This document shows, one piece after another, positions 45,231 to 54,278 of a DNA stretch of 64,000 nt. Origin of the DNA: CAZAMI01 sp964627805 (GTDB lineage Archaea > Thermoproteota > Thermoprotei_A > Sulfolobales > NBVN01); contig CAZVLA010000030.1 in the NCBI GenBank assembly GCA_964627805.1, positions 104,826 to 168,825 of the forward strand. Direction: 5' to 3'. The notes below the pieces were generated by a model. The model did not search any database, had not been told where the DNA came from, and saw only the letters and a program-made list of their open reading frames with translations. Positions within the stretch are counted from its first letter, which is position 1. Each line of letters starts with the position of its first letter. Made by a program: the position numbers and the translations under genes.

Positions 45231-46289
45231 ATGAGTCAAGATAGTATGGAGAACATCCTCTCAATGCTTGAGAGGTTAGGTATTAAGGGGTACGAGGCGC
45301 AGGCCTACCTAACACTCCTGAGGCTGGGTGAGGCGACAGCATCTAAGATAGCTGCAGCTGCTGGGATACCTCAGCCTAGGATATATAACGTACTTGAGTC
45401 GTTAAGCAGGAAGGGACTTATTGAGTGGAGCGCCAGTAAACCGAGGAAGTACAGAGCTATAAACCCTATGATAACCTTCCCTCACCTAGCTAAGTCATTA
45501 GTTAAGGAGTTGGAGGCAGTAGCTAATGAGTTAGCTAGGGAGCTGGGAAGGCATTACGCGGCTGAAGCAACACTACTTGAGTCTCAACCGCTATGGCTGA
45601 TAGGTAGTACAGGTACGGGAATTGAGAAGATCAAAGCGGAGTTAGAGATACTACGTGGCGATGCCGTGATGGCGCTTGATAAGAAGCTATTCAATAACTT
45701 AATAGCTAGGAGGGTAAGGAAGTTAGGACCTACGGCAGGCAATGTATATGCGATAGCTGTACTTGTTAAGGAGGGTGAGTCAATAAGGCTTAGTAAGAGA
45801 TTAAGCAATATTAGGGGATTAATGCTTAAGATAGTGCCTCTTAAGTCATTAAGGATGGTAATAATAGGTATGAATAGAATGTACTTACTACTAGACAATC
45901 AGAGCTTAGAAATAAGTGAGAGGGGAATAATAAACATGGCAAGCGACTTCTTCTACTACAGTCTATGGAGGATAGGTCAGACACTAAAGGATATAGAGGT
46001 TAGGAGAGGAGATAGGTACGTAATATACAATCAGTGGATAGCTGTATGCATAGCGAGTAAGGCACTTCAGGAAGGTTACAGAGTTAAGGTAAGGATTAAA
46101 GGTATTCAAGTCAAGAGCGGGAAGTCAATAGCATTTGAGGGAGAGGTTAGGGATGCAGTAGTTAAGGCTGAGGGAACAATAAGGTACTTACTAGTAAGAA
46201 CCGAAGGTAATAAGGAATTAACCGTAGGTGGGGCTAACGCAGTGCTTGAGGACGTAGGAGCCGAGGAGGTTGAGCTATTCATTATGTAG
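45231..46289 (+). CDS. TrmB-family transcriptional regulator
   Basis: Sugar-responsive archaeal regulator of 352 residues. The N-terminal winged helix-turn-helix (LERLGIKGYEAQAYLTLL, then IPQPRIYNVLESLSRKGLI) is followed by a coiled linker (about 85-110) and a long C-terminal effector domain with a sugar-binding beta region. TrmB proteins control sugar ABC transporters and glycolysis/gluconeogenesis; the MalFGK-like operon at 60.6 kb is a candidate target, though not adjacent. A TATA-like TTAAGTATATTT lies about 60 bases upstream. Confidence 0.88.
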   Translation: MSQDSMENILSMLERLGIKGYEAQAYLTLLRLGEATASKIAAAAGIPQPRIYNVLESLSRKGLIEWSASKPRKYRAINPMITFPHLAKSLVKELEAVANELARELGRHYAAEATLLESQPLWLIGSTGTGIEKIKAELEILRGDAVMALDKKLFNNLIARRVRKLGPTAGNVYAIAVLVKEGESIRLSKRLSNIRGLMLKIVPLKSLRMVIIGMNRMYLLLDNQSLEISERGIINMASDFFYYSLWRIGQTLKDIEVRRGDRYVIYNQWIAVCIASKALQEGYRVKVRIKGIQVKSGKSIAFEGEVRDAVVKAEGTIRYLLVRTEGNKELTVGGANAVLEDVGAEEVELFIM

Positions 46290-46385
46290 TTAATCAGTAG
46301 ATGAACTAGTAGGCAGTATTAGGAATCTTAACCACTTAACACATACACAGAATCACCTAGCAGAACAACCCCAACACTAAAGCGG

Positions 46386-46439
46386 TACTCAGTAGGAGGT
46401 TATGCTTTAGGTTATTAATTAAATAACCAATACTGAGTA
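46386..46439. repeat. Nested inverted repeats downstream of the TrmB-like gene
   Basis: An outer 9-bp repeat (TACTCAGTA 46386-46394, TACTGAGTA 46431-46439) encloses a 7-bp repeat (GGTTATT 46410-46416, AATAACC 46422-46428). The 259-bp gap between the TrmB-like gene and mpg is otherwise without genes. Confidence 0.5.
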
Positions 46440-46482
46440 GATGTAGTAAATTAAGTTTAATAATTATATTTAAATGAGGTAA

Positions 46483-46513
46483 TTTTACTGAAGTATTAAT
46501 TACTTCAATAAAA
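46483..46513. repeat. AT-rich palindrome upstream of mpg terminus
   Basis: TGAAGTA (46489-46495) and TACTTCA (46501-46507) are a perfect repeat round TTAAT; TTTTA and TAAAA extend it with one mismatch. It lies between convergent genes, so it may terminate transcription from either side or act as an operator. Confidence 0.45.
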
Positions 46514-46548
46514 TACTCATAAATTCATTAGTTAAGATGGGTAGCTTA

Positions 46549-47148
46549 TTAACTCTGTTTATAAACCTTACGTTTAGATACGTATTTACTCCATTTGACG
46601 TAGTACCTGTGAGGTTCGTTAAGATCCTTACTTACACCTATTCTATAATCCCTAACGATGTCTTCCTCATTCACGTCTATATAGTATTCAATAAATAATT
46701 CACTACTTTCCTCATACATTGGCTTCTTATGGAATGACTTATCTATCATGAGGGCCTTAGTTAATTTACCCGGACCATTCGTTAATTCAGTGATCTTACT
46801 TACTCCTCTATTCTTAATCATTAACTCAATACCCTCAACAGGCTCGATAGCACGTATTAGTACAGCCCCTCCCTTACCCTGCTCATGAGCTACCACATTA
46901 AGTAACCACTGTCTGTGGATACCATAGACTAGCGCTACCCCTACCTCACCATATAATGTCTTAGCTAAATCACCTCCCCTCCTAGCTCTAGAGGCTGGGT
47001 CCTCAACCCCGAAGTATGCTTCAGTCTCAACTATTACCCCTGATAATCTTCTACTACCTAATGTACGGACTAGTAACTTACCAAGCAACTCTTTAGCAAC
47101 TACGTCAGTACTTCTTAAGTAGAATTCCTTAGGTACTATACGCCTCAA
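46549..47148 (-). CDS. mpg: 3-methyladenine DNA glycosylase (AAG/MPG type)
   Basis: Monofunctional glycosylase that removes alkylated purines. IVETEAYFGVEDPASRA holds the catalytic Glu, LVYGIHRQWLLNVV contains the intercalating/substrate pocket residues, and VLIRAIEPVEG and LTNGPGKLTKAL are family signatures. The 199-residue length is typical. The start appears to be TTG. It is 25 bases downstream of the AsnB-like gene on the same strand, but its function looks separate. Confidence 0.9.
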   Translation of the reverse strand: MRRIVPKEFYLRSTDVVAKELLGKLLVRTLGSRRLSGVIVETEAYFGVEDPASRARRGGDLAKTLYGEVGVALVYGIHRQWLLNVVAHEQGKGGAVLIRAIEPVEGIELMIKNRGVSKITELTNGPGKLTKALMIDKSFHKKPMYEESSELFIEYYIDVNEEDIVRDYRIGVSKDLNEPHRYYVKWSKYVSKRKVYKQS

Positions 47149-47173
47149 GACGCTACCCTAGTAACTACTTCAG

Positions 47174-48184
47174 TTAACTCAATCTAATTTTACTCCATAC
47201 CCTAGTTACTTCATCACTGTAGTGTGAGGTAATGCCTTCATTACTTAAGTATGCTCCGCAAAACCTACAGAAACCATTAGTTAGGCAAGACCCGCAGATA
47301 GGGCACCTTAGCTCCTCTTTATCACACTTATCGGGTACGTCGATACCTAACTGAATTAATTTCTTAAGTAGGTACGCATGGGCTCTCGACGGTAATTTAA
47401 TTCTGTACCTCCTACCTAAGGTAATTACATCACCTACACTTACTTCCCTACCCCACATACTCAGTAATTCATTAAATCCTGAACCGTACATTACGGGTAG
47501 CTTTCTCCTTAATGCTAGATTAACTAACCCATTAAATGCTAGGTATGACCTCAGTAAGTACTTACCTACTAGGGCACCACTAATTTCATTAATACAGCAC
47601 TCAGTAGGAGTAGCTAATGCCACGTACTTAACTGACCGTATGTAAAACCCCGTTAAGACCCTAATCCCTAGCGCCTCCCCTATACTCACTGAGGAGAAGC
47701 TCGCACTATCAATTACTTTCTTAATCCACGATCTAAGTTCTTCCTTACTCCTACTCAATAGGAATTCGTAACCAAGAAAGAGCTCATCACCTCCATCACC
47801 TGTTACTAAGCAACTACTCCCCATATCCTTCACAAACTCAATACCTACGTACAGTGGTAAGTCACAAACAACTTCTATAGGGTCTATCGTCCTTATAATC
47901 GGTAGTAACTTACTTAAGTACTCATTAATTACGGCGCGTAAGTTACTACTACCCTCTAAGGTAATGACGTAGTGCTTAATACCTAATGAATTACTGACTA
48001 ACCTAGCGTACTTAATATCTGGTGCGTCCCTACTTAACGCAACCGTAACTGCGTACCTTATTAAGTCATGAGTAGATAAGGCAATAAATGAGGTATCGAT
48101 ACCGCCGGACAGTAGGAGGGTATCACACCCTAATCTTAATACAGCATCACGCACTAGCTCCGAGACTAACCTAGCTATTGACAT
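47174..48184 (-). CDS. Asparagine synthase-like PP-loop protein with zinc ribbon
   Basis: About 336 residues. The ATP-pyrophosphatase loop LLLSGGIDTSFIAL is near residue 23 and the synthase motif VTGDGGDELFLGYEFLL near 130, as in the C-terminal domain of asparagine synthase B. The glutaminase domain is missing, and a zinc ribbon-like C-terminus (CPICGSC, then CRFCG) is present. It therefore needs another ammonia source or makes a different adenylated intermediate. The start is ATG 48184 behind GAGGT; TTG 48202 is possible. It is the third gene of the set with the radical SAM gene and the small gene at 49701. Confidence 0.75.
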   Translation of the reverse strand: MSIARLVSELVRDAVLRLGCDTLLLSGGIDTSFIALSTHDLIRYAVTVALSRDAPDIKYARLVSNSLGIKHYVITLEGSSNLRAVINEYLSKLLPIIRTIDPIEVVCDLPLYVGIEFVKDMGSSCLVTGDGGDELFLGYEFLLSRSKEELRSWIKKVIDSASFSSVSIGEALGIRVLTGFYIRSVKYVALATPTECCINEISGALVGKYLLRSYLAFNGLVNLALRRKLPVMYGSGFNELLSMWGREVSVGDVITLGRRYRIKLPSRAHAYLLKKLIQLGIDVPDKCDKEELRCPICGSCLTNGFCRFCGAYLSNEGITSHYSDEVTRVWSKIRLS

Positions 48185-48205
48185 ACACAGTGAGTACCTC
48201 AATAC

Positions 48206-49717
48206 TTAACCACCTCGATTAACGAATTTCAATAGCCACTCCCTAGCCCTAGGTCTGTACTTCTTAACGAGTCCTAAGAACCACTTAAGTGCCCTCCTAA
48301 TCGCTAAATACTTAAGACCTACTAAGTACTCATCAACTAACCTCTCAGCCCAGTAAATAGCGTGGTCTAAGCAAGCTAGTACTAGGTCGATATGATACTC
48401 CCTTAAGTTCCTAAACCAAGCTTTACCGCCTAACCTACTAGGACCCATAGGTACGAAGAACATCGGGACAATCAATGACCTATAGGGCCTCAATCTCTTT
48501 ACTAACTCAGTAGTAGCGACTACGTCATCCTCCTCCTCACCAGGAAGTCCAACAATTATCGTTGCAGCAGGTATGACGTTAAGTTCATGAAATAGCGAGA
48601 AAGACTTCTCAACTACTTCCGGCCACTCATCAGGTGAGTAAGGCCTTGATTTAGCTGGCATGTGTCTCTTCATGATTTTAGGACTACCGCTCTCAACACC
48701 TACCTCAACACCTAAGAATCTCTGATTTTCACCATCAATGAGTATGTTAGTTACTTCACGAAGTACGTCCTCCCCAGCTAAAGCAGCTGCTAGGGAGCAG
48801 TGGCTCCAACCAACACTTCTTAAGTGCTTCTTAGCTAGCTCGTTGACCTTAATAACGGCTTCAGCATTAGGTATTACGTTCTTAGATCCGTAGAGCATTA
48901 CGTCGCTACAGCTTAATATCCCGTTATTTAACCCTTCCCTAACATTGGTTAGTATCTCCTTCTCAATGAACTCAAGCGGGTACCACCTAATCCTCCTATT
49001 ACCTACGGAACAGAAAGCACACTTCCTCGGGCACCCTCTCCCTATCTCAACCAATCCATTAACACTTGCGTGAACTATGGGTACTAAGTCATCATTGCTT
49101 AAGCCATCATTGATCCCTATCTTAACGTACTTAGGTACTGATAAGTTATTTAGTATTCTCCTCACTACGTTAGAAACTACTAGATCCTCTCTATCGCCAT
49201 TACTATCGACTATTACGTCAATACCGTACTCATCTATTAAGTCGTACCTATGTAGCCACTGCCACACAGCAGGTCCAGTAACTATGATTTTGAAGTTAGT
49301 AGTTGATCGCGCCTTCATTACCTCCTCCATAAACTCCCTGAAGAGCACCACATTTATTGGGTCCTTATCAAAGAATGTTGTCCAAGTAGTTGTTGGTGGA
49401 TTAAGTCCGAACCAATCGTGGTGCCTAATAATCAATACCTTAGATCCTGCCTCTAAGTACTCCCTAACGTAGCTAGGGTCAACTACCGCAACATTAATAC
49501 CATCGTGAAGTAACCTAGCCTCAATCCTTCTAATACCGTAAGGTGCTTGCCACACAATACCTTCCCTATGCTTCATCGGTGGACAGAAGAGCCACTCAAT
49601 AAATCTCCTAGGAAGTATTACAGGCATAGTAGTACCGAAGCCTAAGAATTGTCTACCGTGGTGATTCGTCATTAGGCTCCTATCAGTACTTAATATTGCT
49701 TCATAAGCCCTTACCAT
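48206..49717 (-). CDS. Radical SAM protein with B12-binding-like N-terminus
   Basis: 503 residues. The first 190 residues form a cobalamin-binding-like domain (IVTGPAVWQWL, IDVIVDSNGDRED), followed by the radical SAM core with RGCPRKCAFCSVG (CxxxCxxC), GVEVGVESGSPKI and IVGLPGEEEDDV. This domain order recalls YgiQ/MTTase-like radical SAM enzymes, but no specific family is certain. ATG 49717 is placed by AGGTGAT just upstream; a GTG at 49726 is inside that ribosome site. It overlaps the small upstream gene by 17 bases. Confidence 0.8.
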   Translation of the reverse strand: MVRAYEAILSTDRSLMTNHHGRQFLGFGTTMPVILPRRFIEWLFCPPMKHREGIVWQAPYGIRRIEARLLHDGINVAVVDPSYVREYLEAGSKVLIIRHHDWFGLNPPTTTWTTFFDKDPINVVLFREFMEEVMKARSTTNFKIIVTGPAVWQWLHRYDLIDEYGIDVIVDSNGDREDLVVSNVVRRILNNLSVPKYVKIGINDGLSNDDLVPIVHASVNGLVEIGRGCPRKCAFCSVGNRRIRWYPLEFIEKEILTNVREGLNNGILSCSDVMLYGSKNVIPNAEAVIKVNELAKKHLRSVGWSHCSLAAALAGEDVLREVTNILIDGENQRFLGVEVGVESGSPKIMKRHMPAKSRPYSPDEWPEVVEKSFSLFHELNVIPAATIIVGLPGEEEDDVVATTELVKRLRPYRSLIVPMFFVPMGPSRLGGKAWFRNLREYHIDLVLACLDHAIYWAERLVDEYLVGLKYLAIRRALKWFLGLVKKYRPRAREWLLKFVNRGG

Positions 49718-50012
49718 AAATATCACCTAAGCTAACCCTTAAGACCTCATTAACTTCATCCTCGTCCTTAACCAACCATAGGGAGATTGACGGGTAAATG
49801 AATTCCTTAAGAACCATACCTAAAAGCTTGATTACGTACCCGAAACTCCTGTCGGTAATAACTACTAAGTTAACCCTGCTAAATCCGTCCTTAATAGCGT
49901 CTTTAATTAACTCTTTGATATTCTTAATTAGTTCGTCATCGTTAACCATTCTCATTAATCTTAAGTTTATGGTTATATTATTCCCTATCCTACGTATGGA
50001 TACCCTATCCAT
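49701..50012 (-). CDS. Small protein of unknown function, first gene of the radical SAM set
   Basis: 103 residues, alternating charged helices and beta strands (SIRRIGNNITINLRL, RVNLVVITDRSFGYVIKLLG, YPSISLWLVKDEDEVNEVL). No known motif is recognised. It overlaps the radical SAM gene by 17 bases and is probably translated with it, so it may be a partner or carrier protein. Confidence 0.65.
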   Translation of the reverse strand: MDRVSIRRIGNNITINLRLMRMVNDDELIKNIKELIKDAIKDGFSRVNLVVITDRSFGYVIKLLGMVLKEFIYPSISLWLVKDEDEVNEVLRVSLGDIYGKGL

Positions 50013-50091
50013 ATATACACCAAGATATACAGTACTTTTACGGAATTTACGTTTTAATCATAAGTGATTTTAGTGGGTTTATGATTATGAA

Positions 50092-51060
50092 TCACGTGTG
50101 CAACCAGCAACTTACGTAGTGTTCCCTACCTACCTCAACTAATTCCGGTTCCTTAGTCCTGCAGACGTCACTTGCATAAGGGCATCTTGGGTGGAATCTA
50201 CAGCCTGGCGGCGGGTTTATCGGGCTTGGTGGCTCACCGACTATCTTTAGTCTAGCTCTCTTCTTAGCTATTTCAGGATCTGGTATCGGTATTGAGGAGA
50301 ATAGGGCTTTAGTGTAGGGGTGTAGCGGATTCTCGAATAGTTCCTTAGCTGGTGCTAACTCAACTATCTTCCCTAAGTACATAACGGCTATCCTATTACT
50401 CATGTACTTAACAACACCTAAGTTATGGCTAATGAATAGGTAGGTCAAGTTATACTTCCTCTGAAGGTCCTTAAGGAGGTTAAGTATCTGTGCTTGAACG
50501 GATACGTCAAGTGCTGATGTAGGCTCATCAAGAACTATGAACTTAGGTCTGAGAGCTAGTATCCTAGCTATAGCTATCCTCTGCCTCTGACCACCGCTGA
50601 ATTCGTGTGGGTACCTATATAGGTGGGTCTCATTAAGACCTACCTCATAGAGTAACTTAATAACGAACTCTTCAGGATCGGGTACGCTTATCTTATGTAT
50701 TCTTAAGGGCTCCATTATTATATTGAAGACGGTCATTCTAGGGTCTAAGCTGGTGTAGGGGTCTTGAAACACTATATTAGCCTCACGCCTAAACCGCTTT
50801 AGAGCCTTACCTCTTAGCTTAAGTACGTTCTTACCGTCGAAGTATATCTCACCACTGGTTGGCTTTATGAGCCTAAGCAATAACCTCCCAGTAGTTGTTT
50901 TACCGCATCCAGACTCACCAACAAGTCCTAAGGTCTCACCACGCCTAATCTCGAAACTAATACCGTCGACTGCCTTAACCCATAACCTACCAAATAACAA
51001 ACCACCAGTTGGGAAGTACTTCCTTAGGTTCCTAACCTTAATAAGTACGTCACTATGCAT
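50092..51060 (-). CDS. dppF: Oligo/dipeptide ABC transporter ATP-binding protein (OppF/DppF)
   Basis: ABC ATPase of a peptide importer. Walker A GESGCGKTTTGRLLL is near residue 45, signature LSGGQRQRIAIARIL near 155, Walker B FIVLDEPTSALD near 175. The OppF-type C-terminal extension GCRFHPRCPYASDVC has the Cys residues seen in Fe-S-bearing members. It is the last gene of the five-gene dpp cluster. Confidence 0.93.
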   Translation of the reverse strand: MHSDVLIKVRNLRKYFPTGGLLFGRLWVKAVDGISFEIRRGETLGLVGESGCGKTTTGRLLLRLIKPTSGEIYFDGKNVLKLRGKALKRFRREANIVFQDPYTSLDPRMTVFNIIMEPLRIHKISVPDPEEFVIKLLYEVGLNETHLYRYPHEFSGGQRQRIAIARILALRPKFIVLDEPTSALDVSVQAQILNLLKDLQRKYNLTYLFISHNLGVVKYMSNRIAVMYLGKIVELAPAKELFENPLHPYTKALFSSIPIPDPEIAKKRARLKIVGEPPSPINPPPGCRFHPRCPYASDVCRTKEPELVEVGREHYVSCWLHT

Positions 51061-51064
51061 ATGA

Positions 51065-52051
51065 TCACCTCACCCTCAACCAACAAGCAACTCTATGACC
51101 GGGACTAACCTCAACTAATGGAGGCTTTTCTCTCCTACATACATCCCTAGCGTATGGGCACCTCGGATGGAACCTACACCCCGATGGAGGCTTTATTAGG
51201 TTAGGTACTGTGCCTGGTATAGCCTCCAACTTACTTATTTCGGTTAATGGGTTAGGTACAGCCCTAAGTAAGCCCATAGTGTATGGATGTTGAGGATTCC
51301 TGAACAATTCATGAACAGGGGCTTCCTCAACTAAGTTACCGGCATAAAGCACAGCCACCCTCTCACACATCTCAGCAACTACTCCCATATCATGCGTTAT
51401 CAGGAGTAGGGTAAGTCCTTTCTTTTCCTTAAGTTCCTTTAGTAGGTCAAGTACTTGAGCTTGAACAGTCACGTCAAGGAATGAGGTAGGCTCATCAGCT
51501 ATCAATAACCTAGGTTCATTACTTAAACCCATACTAATAACTACCCTCTGCTTCATGCCGCCACTTAACTCATGCGGGTACGACTTAGCCCTCTTCTCGG
51601 GCTCAGGTATTAGTACCTCCTTAAGTAACTTAATAGCCCTCATAAACCCCTCCTTCCAATCCTTTATCCTCCCGTGATCCATCATGGTCTCAGCTATCTG
51701 GTACCTGACCACGTATAGGGGGTCTAAAGCTGCTGACGGGTCCTGAATTATGTATGCTATCTCATTTCCCCTAATCTTCCTAAGCTCCTCCTCGGGTAGC
51801 TTAAGTATGTCTACTACATCACCATCTCTGTGGTAGAGGACCTTACCCTTAACGACCCTACCGGGTGGTGGTACTATGTTCGTTAATGCCCTAGAAACTA
51901 CTGTTTTACCGCATCCGGTCTCGCCTACTAAGCAGAAGGTCTCCCCCTTATATATCGTGAATGATACGTCCTCAATAGCCTTAACTATGCCTGCGTACGT
52001 GTAGAAGTATATGTAGAGGTTCTTAACCTCTATTAGAGGTTCGCGAATCAC
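51065..52051 (-). CDS. dppD: Oligo/dipeptide ABC transporter ATP-binding protein (OppD/DppD)
   Basis: Second ATPase of the peptide importer. GETGCGKTVVSRALT (Walker A), SGGMKQRVVISMGL (signature), LLIADEPTSFLDV (Walker B) and the C-terminal GCRFHPRCPYARDVC are intact. The GTG start overlaps the dppC stop (GTGA). In this family the two ATPases form a heterodimer. Confidence 0.93.
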   Translation of the reverse strand: MIREPLIEVKNLYIYFYTYAGIVKAIEDVSFTIYKGETFCLVGETGCGKTVVSRALTNIVPPPGRVVKGKVLYHRDGDVVDILKLPEEELRKIRGNEIAYIIQDPSAALDPLYVVRYQIAETMMDHGRIKDWKEGFMRAIKLLKEVLIPEPEKRAKSYPHELSGGMKQRVVISMGLSNEPRLLIADEPTSFLDVTVQAQVLDLLKELKEKKGLTLLLITHDMGVVAEMCERVAVLYAGNLVEEAPVHELFRNPQHPYTMGLLRAVPNPLTEISKLEAIPGTVPNLIKPPSGCRFHPRCPYARDVCRREKPPLVEVSPGHRVACWLRVR

Positions 52052-53178
52052 TCCTCACTCACCTCGCTTGATGCCTTTACCTTCTTCTTAACTTTAAATT
52101 CAATACTCCTCCTGGTTCTAGGGTCTAGTATGTCCCTCAAGGTATCACCGAATAGGTTCCAACCGAGTGCTGATACGAATATAGCTAGTCCAGGGAATAT
52201 TATTAGCCACCAAGTACCGTTAACGAAGAACTGTGATCCATGCCTTATTATAGCTCCCCAATCAGGTAGCTTAACTTGAGCACCCATGAGGAATGCTAAC
52301 CCAGCTTCAGTAAGTATTACGCCACCAACGTCTAAAGTCATCAGTACTAGCAACGGACCTATTATATTCGGTAATATGTGCTTTACCATAACACCTAAGG
52401 AACTCATACCTAATGCTTGGGCAGCTTCAACATATACATTACTCTTAGCTTGAAGAGTTAAACCTCTAGTGAATCTAGCGTATCCGGGCCACCAAGCAAT
52501 CCATAACGCAACGATAATCGACAGTATTGGAGCTACGTTAAGTACGTCGTTAAGCTTAACAGCAAATAAGGTAGCGAAGAAGTGGGCTAGGTAAGGATTA
52601 CTAGCTAATGCCCCAGCTATTCTACTGGTTAATGCTGAGCTAAGTGCTAACGCAAGTATTAATCCAGGGAATGAAAGGAATATATCGGTTACCCTCATAA
52701 TGAACTCATCAACAGCACCTCCGAAGTAGCCGGCTATTAACCCTATTAGAACACCTATGGCTATACCTATAGGTAGTACTAAAGCAGTAACTACTAATGA
52801 TATCCTAGCACCGTAGAGTATCTGGCTAAGTAAGTCCCTACCTAAGTCGTCAGTACCTAAGATAGCACCACCGGTTCCCGGAGGTGCTAGGTAGAATTTC
52901 TGTTGACCCGTAACCATTATGTAGGAGAAGTCATAGCTGTGTGGAGCTACTATGGGGCCTAATATACCTACTACAATAAACATCATACCTAGTATTAAGC
53001 CAGCAATACCTATTGGTGACCTATTCAGAGCGTAGAGCATTAACCTCCATTCCTCAACCCTACTCCTATTCTTCTCGTACCAGTCCTTCCTGAATGAGGT
53101 CATCACCTTTACTATGAAGGCTATTAACTTATCGGAGAACTTATCAAGTATTTTCTTCTCGTAAACCTCCTCACTCAT
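52048..53178 (-). CDS. dppC: Dipeptide ABC transporter permease (DppC)
   Basis: Inner-membrane permease of 376 residues with a long charged N-terminal tail (about 60 residues), a first membrane helix near 60-80, the OppC-type GTDDLGRDLLSQILYGARISL segment cut here as the family loop, and the EAA motif EAAQALGMSS about residue 265. Five further helices follow. ATG overlaps the dppB stop (TAATG). Confidence 0.92.
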   Translation of the reverse strand: MSEEVYEKKILDKFSDKLIAFIVKVMTSFRKDWYEKNRSRVEEWRLMLYALNRSPIGIAGLILGMMFIVVGILGPIVAPHSYDFSYIMVTGQQKFYLAPPGTGGAILGTDDLGRDLLSQILYGARISLVVTALVLPIGIAIGVLIGLIAGYFGGAVDEFIMRVTDIFLSFPGLILALALSSALTSRIAGALASNPYLAHFFATLFAVKLNDVLNVAPILSIIVALWIAWWPGYARFTRGLTLQAKSNVYVEAAQALGMSSLGVMVKHILPNIIGPLLVLMTLDVGGVILTEAGLAFLMGAQVKLPDWGAIIRHGSQFFVNGTWWLIIFPGLAIFVSALGWNLFGDTLRDILDPRTRRSIEFKVKKKVKASSEVSEE

Positions 53179-54176
53179 TAGAACCTCACCCTAGGGTCTA
53201 TGACGGCGTACAGTATATCAACTACTAAGTTAGTTATTACGTAAATAACACCTATTAGGAACGTACAAGCGATTAGTACAGGGTAATCAAACGAGAATAT
53301 AGCTTGAACCATGGCCCTCCCCATGCCCGGGATGCAGAACACTGTCTCAGTTATTGGTGCACCAGCAAGTAAACCACCAAATTGAAGGCCTATAGCGGTA
53401 ACGACAGGTACTAAGGCATTCCTTAATGCATGCTTGAATATCCTAGACCTAGTTAATCCCCTAGCCCTAGCGAAGTATATGAAGTCTGAGCTGTACGCCT
53501 CAAGGAATGAATTCCTAACTAACCTAGCAATAACGCCTATACCTGCGAAGCCTAATGTAAAGCCCGGTAGTAGGAACCTCTTAATATTCTCAGCTACGGT
53601 ACCCCAATCACCAGTTATTAACGCGTCAATTATCGGTACACCCGTAATATGAGCCTTAGGATACGGTATGCCGGCTATGCTTACCCACCCAAGCATATAG
53701 AAGAAGACGTATATGAATACGTAACCAAGTAGGAATATAGGTATTGAAACACCGACTAAAGCCCAAACCCTGACTAGGGCATCTATCCACGTATCCTTCT
53801 TAATAGCAGCTACTATACCTAACGGAATCCCTAATCCAACTAGGAAGAAGAGTGCAAAAAGCGTTAGCTGGAACGTTATGGGGAATCTAGAGAGTACGTA
53901 ACTCATTACCTTATAATTAAATAGTGGGTCAATCATTGTGTTAGTTAATACACCCTTCATGAAGTAGTAGTATTGCACATACCAAGGTTCATTTAGGTGA
54001 TACTCCTTAATTAGCATCTGGACGACTTCGGGTCTAGCCTTAATACCACCAGCCCAGAACATAGCTGGATTAGCTGGTATTATGAACGCTATTATGTACG
54101 TTAAGAAAGTAACGCCTATTATCGTGGGTATGAACGTAAGTAACCTACGGACTAGGAACCTCCTTATATCAGCCAC
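53178..54176 (-). CDS. dppB: Dipeptide ABC transporter permease (DppB)
   Basis: First permease subunit, 332 residues and six membrane helices. RRLLTFIPTIIGVTFLTYII opens the protein, FYFMKG-like and FQLTLFALFFLVGLGIPLGI follow, and the EAA loop is ARARGLTRSRIFKHALRNAL near residue 245, with ETVFCIPGMG after it. The gene lies 103 bases after dppA. This gap contains a T-run and GC-rich repeats that could separate expression of dppA from the membrane genes. Confidence 0.93.
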   Translation of the reverse strand: MADIRRFLVRRLLTFIPTIIGVTFLTYIIAFIIPANPAMFWAGGIKARPEVVQMLIKEYHLNEPWYVQYYYFMKGVLTNTMIDPLFNYKVMSYVLSRFPITFQLTLFALFFLVGLGIPLGIVAAIKKDTWIDALVRVWALVGVSIPIFLLGYVFIYVFFYMLGWVSIAGIPYPKAHITGVPIIDALITGDWGTVAENIKRFLLPGFTLGFAGIGVIARLVRNSFLEAYSSDFIYFARARGLTRSRIFKHALRNALVPVVTAIGLQFGGLLAGAPITETVFCIPGMGRAMVQAIFSFDYPVLIACTFLIGVIYVITNLVVDILYAVIDPRVRF

Positions 54177-54278
54177 TAGGCCTCACCCAGTCCTCCCTCA
54201 CCCTCTTATGTTCAGACAATAAATACGGATGGGGAGGGAAGAAAAATGTTGTGATTTTATTGTGGGAATGGGTTTTAC
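54177..54278 (-). terminator. T-run and GC-rich pairing between dppA and dppB
   Basis: On the minus strand, after the dppA stop, TTTTTCTT is followed by CCTCCC-type and GGGAGG-type segments about 35 bases apart. T-runs terminate archaeal transcription; partial termination here would favour dppA over dppBCDF. Confidence 0.4.
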
